From: Candidatus Homeothermus arabinoxylanisolvens
Lineage (GTDB): Bacteria > Bacteroidota > Bacteroidia > Bacteroidales > Muribaculaceae
Assembly (NCBI GenBank): GCA_001689405.1
Contig: LUJO01000047.1
Coordinates: 1 to 64,000 of the forward strand
DNA length: 64,000 bases
Direction of reading: 5' to 3'
Shown in pieces: positions 26,757-34,123 of the stretch. The position numbers were made by a program, and so were the translations under genes. How positions within the stretch are numbered: position 1 is the stretch's first letter; the number at the start of each line of letters is the position of its first letter. Below the pieces are notes generated by a model. The model did no database searches and was not told the origin of the DNA. It was given only the letters and a program-made list of their open reading frames with translations.

Positions 26757-27024
26757 CCCGCTGTTGCATTCGCAGTTGCGACTGGCTGTGATGTCGGTTC
26801 TCATGCATCTTGATAAAGCCGACTTTGTATATCTTAAGGATAAGACCGAAGCTACGGCGGGAAATCTGAGTGTGCAGCTTGATAAATTGTCGGCAGCCGG
26901 TTACATAACTGTAGAAAAGGGCTTCGTAGGAAAGAAGCCGCGTACCGTATGCAGTATAACCGATAAGGGACGAGAAGCTTTCGAAGCCTATGTCAATACC
27001 CTAAGGCAGTACCTTGACCTATAA
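26743..27024 (+). CDS. Winged-helix transcriptional regulator (HTH_34/MarR-like)
   Basis: A 93-residue single-domain DNA-binding protein. It begins KELDPLLHSQLRLAVMSVLM, with a recognition region TEATAGNLSVQLDKLSAAGYI and a wing EKGFVGKKPRTVCSITDKGREAF. This matches the winged-helix family found in many Bacteroidetes next to membrane proteins. The reading frame could start at 26728, but the ATG at 26743 gives the normal N-terminus and a 14-base overlap with the preceding gene. It has no sensor domain, so control is probably by dimer state or partner. The palindromes at 25994 and 26083 are candidate self-binding sites (inference). Confidence 0.85.
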   Translation: MKELDPLLHSQLRLAVMSVLMHLDKADFVYLKDKTEATAGNLSVQLDKLSAAGYITVEKGFVGKKPRTVCSITDKGREAFEAYVNTLRQYLDL

Positions 27025-27059
27025 AAATGCCTTTCGGATTTTGGCGCTGGTCAGAAAAA

Positions 27060-27647
27060 CTATTCGGTCACGCGACGGGCGCCGATGTACCGGCGGTTGT
27101 AGTAAGGCTCGGTCGATTTGCTGACCGTGATGCCGGAGCTGCATGCCGAATGAATGAAGTCAAATGTGCCGTTTTCGCTGTCGACATTGACAACTATGCC
27201 TACATGACCTACAACTTTTTTGCTGCCGCCGCGGCCTCCGAAAAATACGAGGTCACCGGGACGAAGGTCGGCATTGTCTATCGATGTGCCCTGTGTATAT
27301 TGTGAGCGTGATGACGCTTTGAGCGATATGCCGAATTGTCGGTAAACATAGCTGGTGAAGCCGGAGCAGTCAAAGCCCTTGGGTGTCTTGCCTCCGCGAC
27401 GGTAACGCAGTCCTGTAAATTTGTGCGCGAATGTCAGCATGTCGCCGATGTATTCAGGAAGCTCGTCATCGGGCGCCACTCTTACAGGCGACAGAAGCGG
27501 TATCTCCGGCTTCCATGTGTTGATGGCGGCTATGTCGCGCGACATGTCGGGCAGATTGTGTTGAAGAACGGGATGCGCGGCATAAGCTGACGTCAGGACG
27601 CCGCTTAACCACAGAATTCCGGTTATGATGAGTATGTATAGTCTCAT
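27060..27647 (-). CDS. NlpC/P60 cell-wall peptidase
   Basis: A 195-residue exported protein (signal MRLYILIITGILWLSGVLTSAYA). The NlpC/P60 domain spans about 75-190: PKGFDCSGFTSYVYRQFG holds the catalytic cysteine, PGDLVFFGG and HVGIVVNVD the histidine. Such enzymes cut between D-glutamate and the diamino acid in peptidoglycan stem peptides. There is no separate cell-wall-binding domain. It converges with the winged-helix regulator (35 bases between stops, no hairpin visible). Its promoter carries a long palindrome. Confidence 0.92.
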   Translation of the reverse strand: MRLYILIITGILWLSGVLTSAYAAHPVLQHNLPDMSRDIAAINTWKPEIPLLSPVRVAPDDELPEYIGDMLTFAHKFTGLRYRRGGKTPKGFDCSGFTSYVYRQFGISLKASSRSQYTQGTSIDNADLRPGDLVFFGGRGGSKKVVGHVGIVVNVDSENGTFDFIHSACSSGITVSKSTEPYYNRRYIGARRVTE

Positions 27648-27692
27648 AAATTGTTAAAGGTACCTGAATAAGGTTATTCTTGATGAACTATA

Positions 27693-27736
27693 CAAAGATA
27701 GTCATTGCATCGGGTTGTTACAAACCTGATGCAATG
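27693..27736 (-). promoter_or_regulatory. nlpC promoter overlapped by a 14-base-pair palindrome
   Basis: On the minus strand TTTG (27724-27721), 20 bases, then TATCTTTG (27700-27693) is an exact promoter. A dyad, CATTGCATCGGGTT (27703-27716) with AACCTGATGCAATG (27723-27736), one wobble and a six-base spacer, covers the -33 box and most of the spacer. It may be an operator or the terminator of the upstream U32 gene. A T-run after it is lacking. Confidence 0.65.
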
Positions 27737-27767
27737 ATTTATGTTAATTTCACATTTAGAGTATTGG

Positions 27768-27794
27768 CCCAATTAGTCCAATTGGTCCAATTGG
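27768..27794. repeat. Three tandem 9-base units (TCCAATTGG type)
   Basis: Two exact TCCAATTGG units (27777-27794) follow a variant CCCAATTAG (27768-27776). They lie 11 bases beyond the 3' end of the U32 gene. Each unit contains the palindrome CCAATTGG. Confidence 0.7.
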
Positions 27795-27805
27795 TCTTAT
27801 GAATC

Positions 27806-29065
27806 CTATTTTAACGACTTGAGCGTCTCGGTCGGCACCCATTTAAACATTTTGTCGCTCGGCCTTATTTTGACATCGGTCTTTATCGAGAAGCGGTCGC
27901 CTTTCACCGCCTTTTCGACGGGCTTGAGGTCTACGCGTATCTCTTCAATCGTCATTATGACCGCTCCTGTCGTAGGTCCGGTTATCACGACCTCGTCACC
28001 GACAGAAAGCTCTCCGTTCTCCATCAGAAATTCCGCGACGCCGATGTTGCTGAAATAGCGTACTCCCTTGGCGGCATATACTTTGGTGCGCGTGGCCGAT
28101 GAACCGTACTTTGATGTCCATTCGCCCAGCCGTTGGCCGAGATAGTAGCCGTTCCAGAAGCCCCGGTTGAATATCTGTGAGAGCCGGTTGTCCCACTCTG
28201 CCACGCGTTCCTCGCTGAAAGTTCCTTCGCAAACCGCACGCAGCGCTTCGTCATAGCACTGTACCGCTATTTTCACATATTCAGGCCCCCGGGCTCGGCC
28301 TTCGATCTTGAACACTCTTACACCCGCATCTATCATTTTGTTGAGGAAGTGTATGGTCTTAAGGTCCTTGGGCGACATTATATACTGGTTCTCAATGTCG
28401 AGTTCGTCGCCGGTCTCTTTATCGCGTACAGTATAGCCGCGTCGGCATATCTGGGTGCACGCTCCGCGGTTGGCGCTTGAGTTCATCTCATGCAGGCTGA
28501 GATAACATTTGCCCGATACGGCCATGCACAATGCTCCGTGACAGAACATCTCGATGCGCATGTGATTGCCGTGTGGGCCGCGTATGTCGTCGGCAATGAT
28601 GTGTTCATGAATGTCACGCACTCGGTCGAGGTCTACCTCGCGTGCGAGCACAACTACGTCGGCCCATTGCGAGTAAAACTTCACCGCTTCGGTGTTGGTT
28701 ATATTGACTTGTGTCGATATATGTACTTCGACACCGACTTTTCGGGCGTAAAGTATGGCTACTATGTCACTCGCTATTATAGCCGTGATGCCGGCCTCAT
28801 GTGCGGCATCGATTATGGAGTGACACTTGTCGATGTCATCATCAAATATTATGGTGTTGACTGTAAGGTAGGTTTTCACTCCGTGGTCGTTGCATGTACG
28901 GGCTATGTCGCGTAAGTCATCAAGTGTGAAGTTGTTGGATGAACGTGCGCGCATATTCAGTCCCTCGATGCCGAAGTATACGGCATCGGCGCCGGCGTCG
29001 ATTGCGGCGTAAAGCGACTCGTAGCTCCCTACCGGAGCCATTATCTCGAAATCAGATCTTTTCAT
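27806..29065 (-). CDS. Peptidase U32 family protein (TrhP/YegQ-like)
   Basis: A 419-residue protein of the U32 group, which acts in prephenate-dependent hydroxylation of tRNA or rRNA and is no longer seen mainly as a protease. It has MAPVGSYESLYAAIDAGADAV at the start, VHISTQVNITN in the middle and the conserved cysteine set MFCHGALC, GKCYLS, NRGACTQICRRGY, which can bind an iron-sulfur cluster. DLKTIHFLNKMIDAGVRVFKIEGR follows, and a C-terminal beta-barrel. A -7 box TAAATTTG lies only four bases before the start codon, so the mRNA may be leaderless. The exact RNA target is not certain. Confidence 0.88.
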   Translation of the reverse strand: MKRSDFEIMAPVGSYESLYAAIDAGADAVYFGIEGLNMRARSSNNFTLDDLRDIARTCNDHGVKTYLTVNTIIFDDDIDKCHSIIDAAHEAGITAIIASDIVAILYARKVGVEVHISTQVNITNTEAVKFYSQWADVVVLAREVDLDRVRDIHEHIIADDIRGPHGNHMRIEMFCHGALCMAVSGKCYLSLHEMNSSANRGACTQICRRGYTVRDKETGDELDIENQYIMSPKDLKTIHFLNKMIDAGVRVFKIEGRARGPEYVKIAVQCYDEALRAVCEGTFSEERVAEWDNRLSQIFNRGFWNGYYLGQRLGEWTSKYGSSATRTKVYAAKGVRYFSNIGVAEFLMENGELSVGDEVVITGPTTGAVIMTIEEIRVDLKPVEKAVKGDRFSIKTDVKIRPSDKMFKWVPTETLKSLK

Positions 29066-29069
29066 GATG

Positions 29070-29077
29070 CAAATTTA
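29070..29077 (-). promoter_or_regulatory. -7 promoter box abutting the U32 start codon
   Basis: On the minus strand TAAATTTG matches the consensus. Its end is four bases before the ATG at 29065, leaving almost no 5' leader. Confidence 0.45.
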
Positions 29078-29147
29078 GCGTAAAAAACGCATACTGCCGT
29101 AGTGTGACATCGATAAATGCGGCAGAGAGGTTGTAATATGCCGGTTG

Positions 29148-30989
29148 TCAAAGCACTATCACGAAGCCTCCGCGGGGAAGCAGCGACAGTTTTTGAGGAA
29201 CAGACGAGATTGTCGATACGGTCCACGGTGTTTCGGTATCACCGCTGTCGGTATACAATTTTCCTTTGTTAAAGCTGGCGAGGTCGATGCGGTCGACAGG
29301 TATCGTTAAGTCGAGATCGCTGTCAGTGCCGTTTATGCCGGCGATAAACCATCGGTTGCCGTTTTTGCGAGCCATTACGACATATTTACCGGGATATCCT
29401 GCGAGCAGTCTTGTGTCATCCCACACTGTGGGAAGCCCTGTCAGAAACTCTTGTACCTCCTTAGGCTGTGCGAGATAGCTCTCCGGCTTGTCGGCAAGAT
29501 GCTGTACGGTAGATTCAAACAGAACGGTCAGTGCCAGCTCATGTCCGTGAGTCGTTATGTGCGGGTGCTGTGAATCGGAGAATGTACACGGAGTATAGTC
29601 CATAGGTCCGATGACATTGCGGGTAAACGGCAGAGTGGCGTTGTGGGCTGCTGCACGGTCGGTCAGCACCGGAGCGTTGTTGTACCATTCGGCGCCGTAG
29701 ACTCCCTCGACCGAAACGAGATTCGGGTAAGTGCGCTGCCAACCTCGCGGTATTGTGGCTCCATGGAAGTTGACGAGCAGATTATGTCGTGCAGCACATT
29801 CAAGCAGTTCGATACAATACTCCATCGTCTGCTGTGTGTCACCTGCAAAGAAGTCGATTTTCACTCCTGCTACCCCTATATCCTGAAGCATGGCAAATTC
29901 CCGTTCTCTGTCTTCAGGTTTATTCAGACGGAACAGCGGGCCGCAGGCTCCGTTTGTGGTCCATGCCGTTGATGAATTATACCAGAGAAGCGTTTTTACA
30001 TTGCGCTCTGCCGCATACTTCAACGCGTCGTTTATGTCACCTCCGTTGCCCATGATGTCCCACTCCCAGTCGATGAGCACGTAAGGTAGTTTAAGAGTCT
30101 CGGCCATGTCTATGTACTGAGTCACAAGACGGTAGTCTTTTGATCCCCTGTTATAGGCCCAGTAAATCCATGATGCCGCTCCCGGCTTTATCCAAGATGT
30201 GTCGGCAATTCTTGATTCGGGGCTTACATCGGTTACAAGAGTGGACTCTGTTATGTCATTGAGCGAACCGAGAATGATGACACGCCACGGTGTGTGGCCA
30301 CATCGAGCCGGCGAACCCCATGATATATTATAGGCCGACGGCGTTTCCGCCGCGGTCAGTGACGATGCGCTATGGCATTTTTCTATGCCTGCTTCAGTCA
30401 GCAACGCCCAAGAGTCTTTGCCTAATTCAAACAGAGCCGGGAAGCCCCAGTGAGCATCATGTTGGGAGTCGCCGGTCTCTTCTGGGAAAAAGCGCTCATA
30501 TGATTGGTCGTACTGCTGCATCCATCGCTTGCATGACAATGGTATTTTATACTGTGTTGTCTCGCCGCATATGTTGCCGTCGCCTTCGGTCTCGTAGCGG
30601 AAGGCTAGGCCGTCGTTATACAGCCGCAGTACCATAGACAGCGTGCCGTTATCCTTTCCGTTGGCAACGAGCCTGTATTCATTATAGGTGTTAGAGCATT
30701 TGAGACGTTTGCCGCCGGTCATTTCATATTTGATATTTTGCGGGAGCGACGATGATGATACAATCCATTTGTCTACGGAAGCCGGTCTATTGTCGATTGT
30801 GGCTCCCGATGCCGATACGGTGAACAGGTTTCTTTCATTGCCATAGTGTATATCCATGTTATTTTTGTCGATAGTGACTTCTATGGTTTTATCTGGAGAC
30901 TGCATTTTTTTTACGGCAGTGGCAGTGTGCCGGCTTAAAGCCATAGCCGACAGCGACAGTAGGATGATGAGCAATCTGTGATGATTCAT
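29148..30989 (-). CDS. Glycoside hydrolase family 97 (first of two)
   Basis: A 613-residue exported enzyme (hydrophobic signal MNHHRLLIILLSLSAMALS). It has the GH97 layout: an N-terminal beta-sandwich (to about 270), a TIM barrel with SWIYWAYNRGSKD, LPYVLIDWEWD and GVAGVKIDFFAGDTQQTMEY, and a short C-terminal beta domain. D379 in KIDFF sits where retaining GH97 alpha-galactosidases have their nucleophile; inverting SusB-type enzymes lack it. So alpha-galactosidase-like retaining action is likely, by inference. It diverges from a second GH97 gene over a 227-base shared regulatory region. Confidence 0.9.
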   Translation of the reverse strand: MNHHRLLIILLSLSAMALSRHTATAVKKMQSPDKTIEVTIDKNNMDIHYGNERNLFTVSASGATIDNRPASVDKWIVSSSSLPQNIKYEMTGGKRLKCSNTYNEYRLVANGKDNGTLSMVLRLYNDGLAFRYETEGDGNICGETTQYKIPLSCKRWMQQYDQSYERFFPEETGDSQHDAHWGFPALFELGKDSWALLTEAGIEKCHSASSLTAAETPSAYNISWGSPARCGHTPWRVIILGSLNDITESTLVTDVSPESRIADTSWIKPGAASWIYWAYNRGSKDYRLVTQYIDMAETLKLPYVLIDWEWDIMGNGGDINDALKYAAERNVKTLLWYNSSTAWTTNGACGPLFRLNKPEDREREFAMLQDIGVAGVKIDFFAGDTQQTMEYCIELLECAARHNLLVNFHGATIPRGWQRTYPNLVSVEGVYGAEWYNNAPVLTDRAAAHNATLPFTRNVIGPMDYTPCTFSDSQHPHITTHGHELALTVLFESTVQHLADKPESYLAQPKEVQEFLTGLPTVWDDTRLLAGYPGKYVVMARKNGNRWFIAGINGTDSDLDLTIPVDRIDLASFNKGKLYTDSGDTETPWTVSTISSVPQKLSLLPRGGFVIVL

Positions 30990-31020
30990 GTTATTGATGT
31001 TGATTGAGTGTTAAGATATG

Positions 31021-31028
31021 CAAATATA
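31021..31028 (-). promoter_or_regulatory. -7 promoter box of the first GH97 gene
   Basis: On the minus strand TATATTTG matches the consensus, 31 bases before the start codon at 30989. No clear -33 TTTG, as expected if an activator is needed. Confidence 0.5.
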
Positions 31029-31049
31029 ATACAGATTCGGTTTAAGCCA

Positions 31050-31119
31050 CCGTAAATTATGTAACATATTTGCTGCAGTAAGGTATCGTAAAGATAAATT
31101 TTACGGCAATATTTGTTAC
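31050..31119. promoter_or_regulatory. Cluster of inverted half-sites between the two GH97 genes
   Basis: CGTAAA at 31051 and 31087 faces TTTACG at 31100, and GTAACA at 31061 faces TGTTAC at 31114. They fill the middle of the divergent intergenic region between the two -7 boxes. They may be regulator sites; no regulator gene is next to them. Confidence 0.35.
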
Positions 31120-31169
31120 TTTCGCAATTATTATAATAAAGTTATACCTTTAATGCGGCATTATAAGAT

Positions 31170-31177
31170 TATTTTTG
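31170..31177 (+). promoter_or_regulatory. -7 promoter box of the second GH97 gene
   Basis: TATTTTTG matches TAnnTTTG. TTTA at 31149-31152 is 17 bases upstream, slightly short for a -33 element. The start codon is at 31217. Confidence 0.5.
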
Positions 31178-31216
31178 CATATACTATTTCTAATAACTTG
31201 AATCAATATAAAGACA

Positions 31217-33166
31217 ATGAAGAAAGTAATTTTGAGTTTAAGTGTGCTGTTGGCGTCTTCGGCATTGGGCGCTCCGGTCACTGTTTCGGGTCCTGACGGC
31301 AAGCTTATTGTGTCGACCGACGTGATAGGCGGCAAGCCGGTGTATTCGATAACTTACGACGGCGATGTCATAATTGAAAACTCTCCGCTCGGTTTCAAGG
31401 CCGATGTCGGCGACTTTACACAGTATATGGCTTTGACCGGCTCCAAGCGCGGAGAGATAAAGAAGTCATATGATCAGGACAAAATCAAGAAAAGCCATAT
31501 AGACTATAACGCCAATACGCTGGTGAACACTTACAAAGGCGCTTTCGGCCATGAGATGTCGGTGGAATGGCAGGTGTCGGACAACGACGTCGCTTTCCGC
31601 TATATCATACCGAGTCAGAACGGAGGCGAAACCGGTGCGATGGTTGTCAATGAAGAGGCCACGGGCTATCGCTTTCCGAAGGAGACAACCGTTTTCCTGA
31701 CCTCGCAGAGCGATGCCATGATAGGGTGGAAGCGTACAAAGCCGAGCTATGAGGAGTTTTACATAGCCGATGCACCGCTTGACTCTCCTTCACAGTTTGG
31801 TCACGGCTTTACGTTCCCCGCTCTGTTCCGCGTAGGCGACAAGGGTTGGGCGCTTCTGTCAGAGACCGGTGTCGACGGTTACTATTGCGCCTCGCACCTT
31901 AGCGATTACAACGACGGAGTATACACTATAGCCTATCCGATGCCTGAGGAAAACAACGGCAACGGTACTGCCGCCCCCGGCATATCATTGCCCGGAAAGA
32001 CTCCGTGGCGTACAATCACCGTAGCCGACCGTCTTGCTCCCATTGTAGAGACAACCGTGCCTTGGGATGTCGTGGAGCCCCGTTACAAGACCGAAACACC
32101 CGCTCGGGCAGGACGCGGTACTTGGAGCTGGATCATATGGCAGGATGCAAGCATGAACATGGATGACCAGAAGACATTCATTGACCTTGCCGAAGACTTG
32201 GGTTATGAAAACATACTTATAGATGCCGGCTGGGACCAGAATATAGGCTATGACCGTATGCCCGAACTTCTCGGTTATGCCCGTGAGAAAGGTATCAACC
32301 CCATTCTGTGGTACTCGTCGAGCGGCCCGTGGAACGATATCGTACAAACTCCGATAAACAAGATGGACCGCCCCATTGTACGCAAAAACGAGATGAAGTG
32401 GCTTCAGGACAACGGTGTGCATGCCATAAAAGTAGACTTCTTCGGCGGTGACAAGCAGGAGACCATGCGCCTGTATGAAGACATATTAAGTGATGCGGCC
32501 GACTATGGTATCGACGTCATATTCCACGGTTGTACCCTTCCACGCGGCTGGGAGCGTATGTACCCCAACCATGTAGGCAGTGAGGCTGTCTTTGCTTCGG
32601 AAAATCTTGTGTTCGGTCAGGTATTTTGCGATCTTGAAGCTTTCCATGCCACTCTTCATCCGTTCATCCGTAATGCTGTTGCTCTTATGGAGTACGGCGG
32701 CACCATACTTAACCATCGAGTGAGCCGAGACAACAAGAGCGGCAACGTGCGTCGTACCGGCGATGTTTTCCAGCTCGCCACTGCCGTGTTGTTCCAGAAT
32801 CCCGTTCAGAATTTTGCTCTGACTCCCGATAATCTTACAGGTTCTCCCGCCGAAGCCATAGAGTTTATGAAGAATGTGCCAACGACTTGGGATGACGTTA
32901 AGCTTATCGACGGTTATCCCGGCAAATATGTAGTGCTTGCACGCCGTCACGGCGACAAGTGGTACATAGCAGGGGTCAACGCGCTTAAGGAGCCTGTGAA
33001 ACTTAATCTTGACCTGTCGTCGCTCGGACTTAAATCATCAGTATTGAAGATGTATGCCGATGATGCCGCCCATGACTTCAAGATTAAGGATGTCAAGGTT
33101 AAAAACAGCACTACCGTGCCGATGGAGATTTTCCCTGACGGAGGAGTCGTCATGGTAGCGGATTAA
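31217..33166 (+). CDS. Glycoside hydrolase family 97 (second of two)
   Basis: A 649-residue exported enzyme (signal MKKVILSLSVLLASSALGA). The GH97 features are FPALFRVGDKGWALLSETG, WSWIIWQDASMNM, ENILIDAGWDQNIGYD and HAIKVDFFGGDKQETMRLYED, with D407 as the likely retaining nucleophile. FHGCTLPRGWERMYPNHVGSEAV follows, and the C-terminal GYPGKYVVLARRHGDKWYIAGVN block. The first GH97 protein shares these blocks, so the pair are divergent paralogues, but differs around the substrate loops (IDAGWD here, IDWEWD there). An esterase follows after 25 bases, suggesting joint action on a decorated glycan. Confidence 0.92.
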   Translation: MKKVILSLSVLLASSALGAPVTVSGPDGKLIVSTDVIGGKPVYSITYDGDVIIENSPLGFKADVGDFTQYMALTGSKRGEIKKSYDQDKIKKSHIDYNANTLVNTYKGAFGHEMSVEWQVSDNDVAFRYIIPSQNGGETGAMVVNEEATGYRFPKETTVFLTSQSDAMIGWKRTKPSYEEFYIADAPLDSPSQFGHGFTFPALFRVGDKGWALLSETGVDGYYCASHLSDYNDGVYTIAYPMPEENNGNGTAAPGISLPGKTPWRTITVADRLAPIVETTVPWDVVEPRYKTETPARAGRGTWSWIIWQDASMNMDDQKTFIDLAEDLGYENILIDAGWDQNIGYDRMPELLGYAREKGINPILWYSSSGPWNDIVQTPINKMDRPIVRKNEMKWLQDNGVHAIKVDFFGGDKQETMRLYEDILSDAADYGIDVIFHGCTLPRGWERMYPNHVGSEAVFASENLVFGQVFCDLEAFHATLHPFIRNAVALMEYGGTILNHRVSRDNKSGNVRRTGDVFQLATAVLFQNPVQNFALTPDNLTGSPAEAIEFMKNVPTTWDDVKLIDGYPGKYVVLARRHGDKWYIAGVNALKEPVKLNLDLSSLGLKSSVLKMYADDAAHDFKIKDVKVKNSTTVPMEIFPDGGVVMVAD

Positions 33167-33191
33167 TATCTTTACATAAAACATAAATATC

Positions 33192-34037
33192 ATGATTATC
33201 AGAAAATTATTGGTTGCCGCCATGCTGTGCGTGTCATTGGGCGCAGCATCGCAAGACAATCGTGTGGATCTTATGCTCTGGAATGAGAGCGCCGATGCAG
33301 AGCAGGCCAAAGCCGCGGCTTCATCCACTGATTTTACGCGTGATCCGGCCATAACCGTGTACAAGGCCGACAAACCCAACGGCAAGGCTGTGATCATGTG
33401 TCCGGGCGGCGGTTACGGCTGGCTCGCAACGGGACATGAAGGCCACGACATGGCCCAGTGGTTCAACGCGCAGGGCATAACATATGTAGTGCTTAAATAC
33501 CGTCTGCCGCAGGGCAACCATGAGATACCGCTGGCCGACGCGGAACAGGCTGTAAGGCTTGTGCGCAGTCATGCGGCGGAGTGGAATGTGAATCCCCATA
33601 AGGTAGGCATAATGGGGGCTTCGGCCGGAGGTCATCTCGCCTCTACACTTGCCACTCATTATTCGTCGGCCGAGACCCGTCCCGATTTCCAGATATTGTT
33701 TTATCCGGTTATCACGATGGATCCCTCATATACCCACGGCGGGTCAAGAGCCAATCTTATAGGCGAAAATCCATCGGCCGAACTGCAGAAGAAGTTCTGC
33801 AACGAGTTTCAGGTGACACCCGATACCCCGAAGGCTTTTATAATGCTTTCGTCAGATGACACCGTAGTGCCTGTGGCAAACAGTATAAACTATTATACCG
33901 CGCTTGTAAACAACGGTGTGCCTGCCTCGCTGCACGCCTATCCTGTAGGCGGTCACGGCTGGGGTTACGGCGATGGTTTTATCTACAAGCACCAGTGGAA
34001 GGAGGAACTCGAAAAGTGGCTCCGTGAAGAGCTTTGA
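33192..34037 (+). CDS. Alpha/beta hydrolase, acetyl-esterase type
   Basis: A 281-residue exported esterase (signal MIIRKLLVAAMLCVSLGAAS). The oxyanion region is CPGGGYGWLATGHEG, the nucleophile elbow GASAGGHLAS with S144, the acid loop SSDDTVVPV and the histidine loop PVGGHGWGYG. This fits the carbohydrate-esterase-like group often annotated as acetylxylan esterase in Bacteroidetes gene clusters. It probably removes acetyl groups from the glycan attacked by the GH97 enzyme encoded 25 bases upstream. Substrate is inferred only. A bidirectional terminator follows. Confidence 0.87.
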   Translation: MIIRKLLVAAMLCVSLGAASQDNRVDLMLWNESADAEQAKAAASSTDFTRDPAITVYKADKPNGKAVIMCPGGGYGWLATGHEGHDMAQWFNAQGITYVVLKYRLPQGNHEIPLADAEQAVRLVRSHAAEWNVNPHKVGIMGASAGGHLASTLATHYSSAETRPDFQILFYPVITMDPSYTHGGSRANLIGENPSAELQKKFCNEFQVTPDTPKAFIMLSSDDTVVPVANSINYYTALVNNGVPASLHAYPVGGHGWGYGDGFIYKHQWKEELEKWLREEL

Positions 34038-34054
34038 TAACTCCCGAGCATTAT

Positions 34055-34105
34055 AAAAAGCCCCGGTCCGTCAGTACTCGACTGCATGAACCGGGGCCTT
34101 TTTTT
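34055..34105. terminator. Bidirectional terminator between esterase and GH92 genes
   Basis: GCCCCGGT (34060-34067) pairs with ACCGGGGC (34090-34097) over a 22-base loop. Five A precede and seven T follow at 34099-34105, so it serves both converging genes. Confidence 0.8.
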
Positions 34106-34123
34106 GTATGTAGATCAATGATT

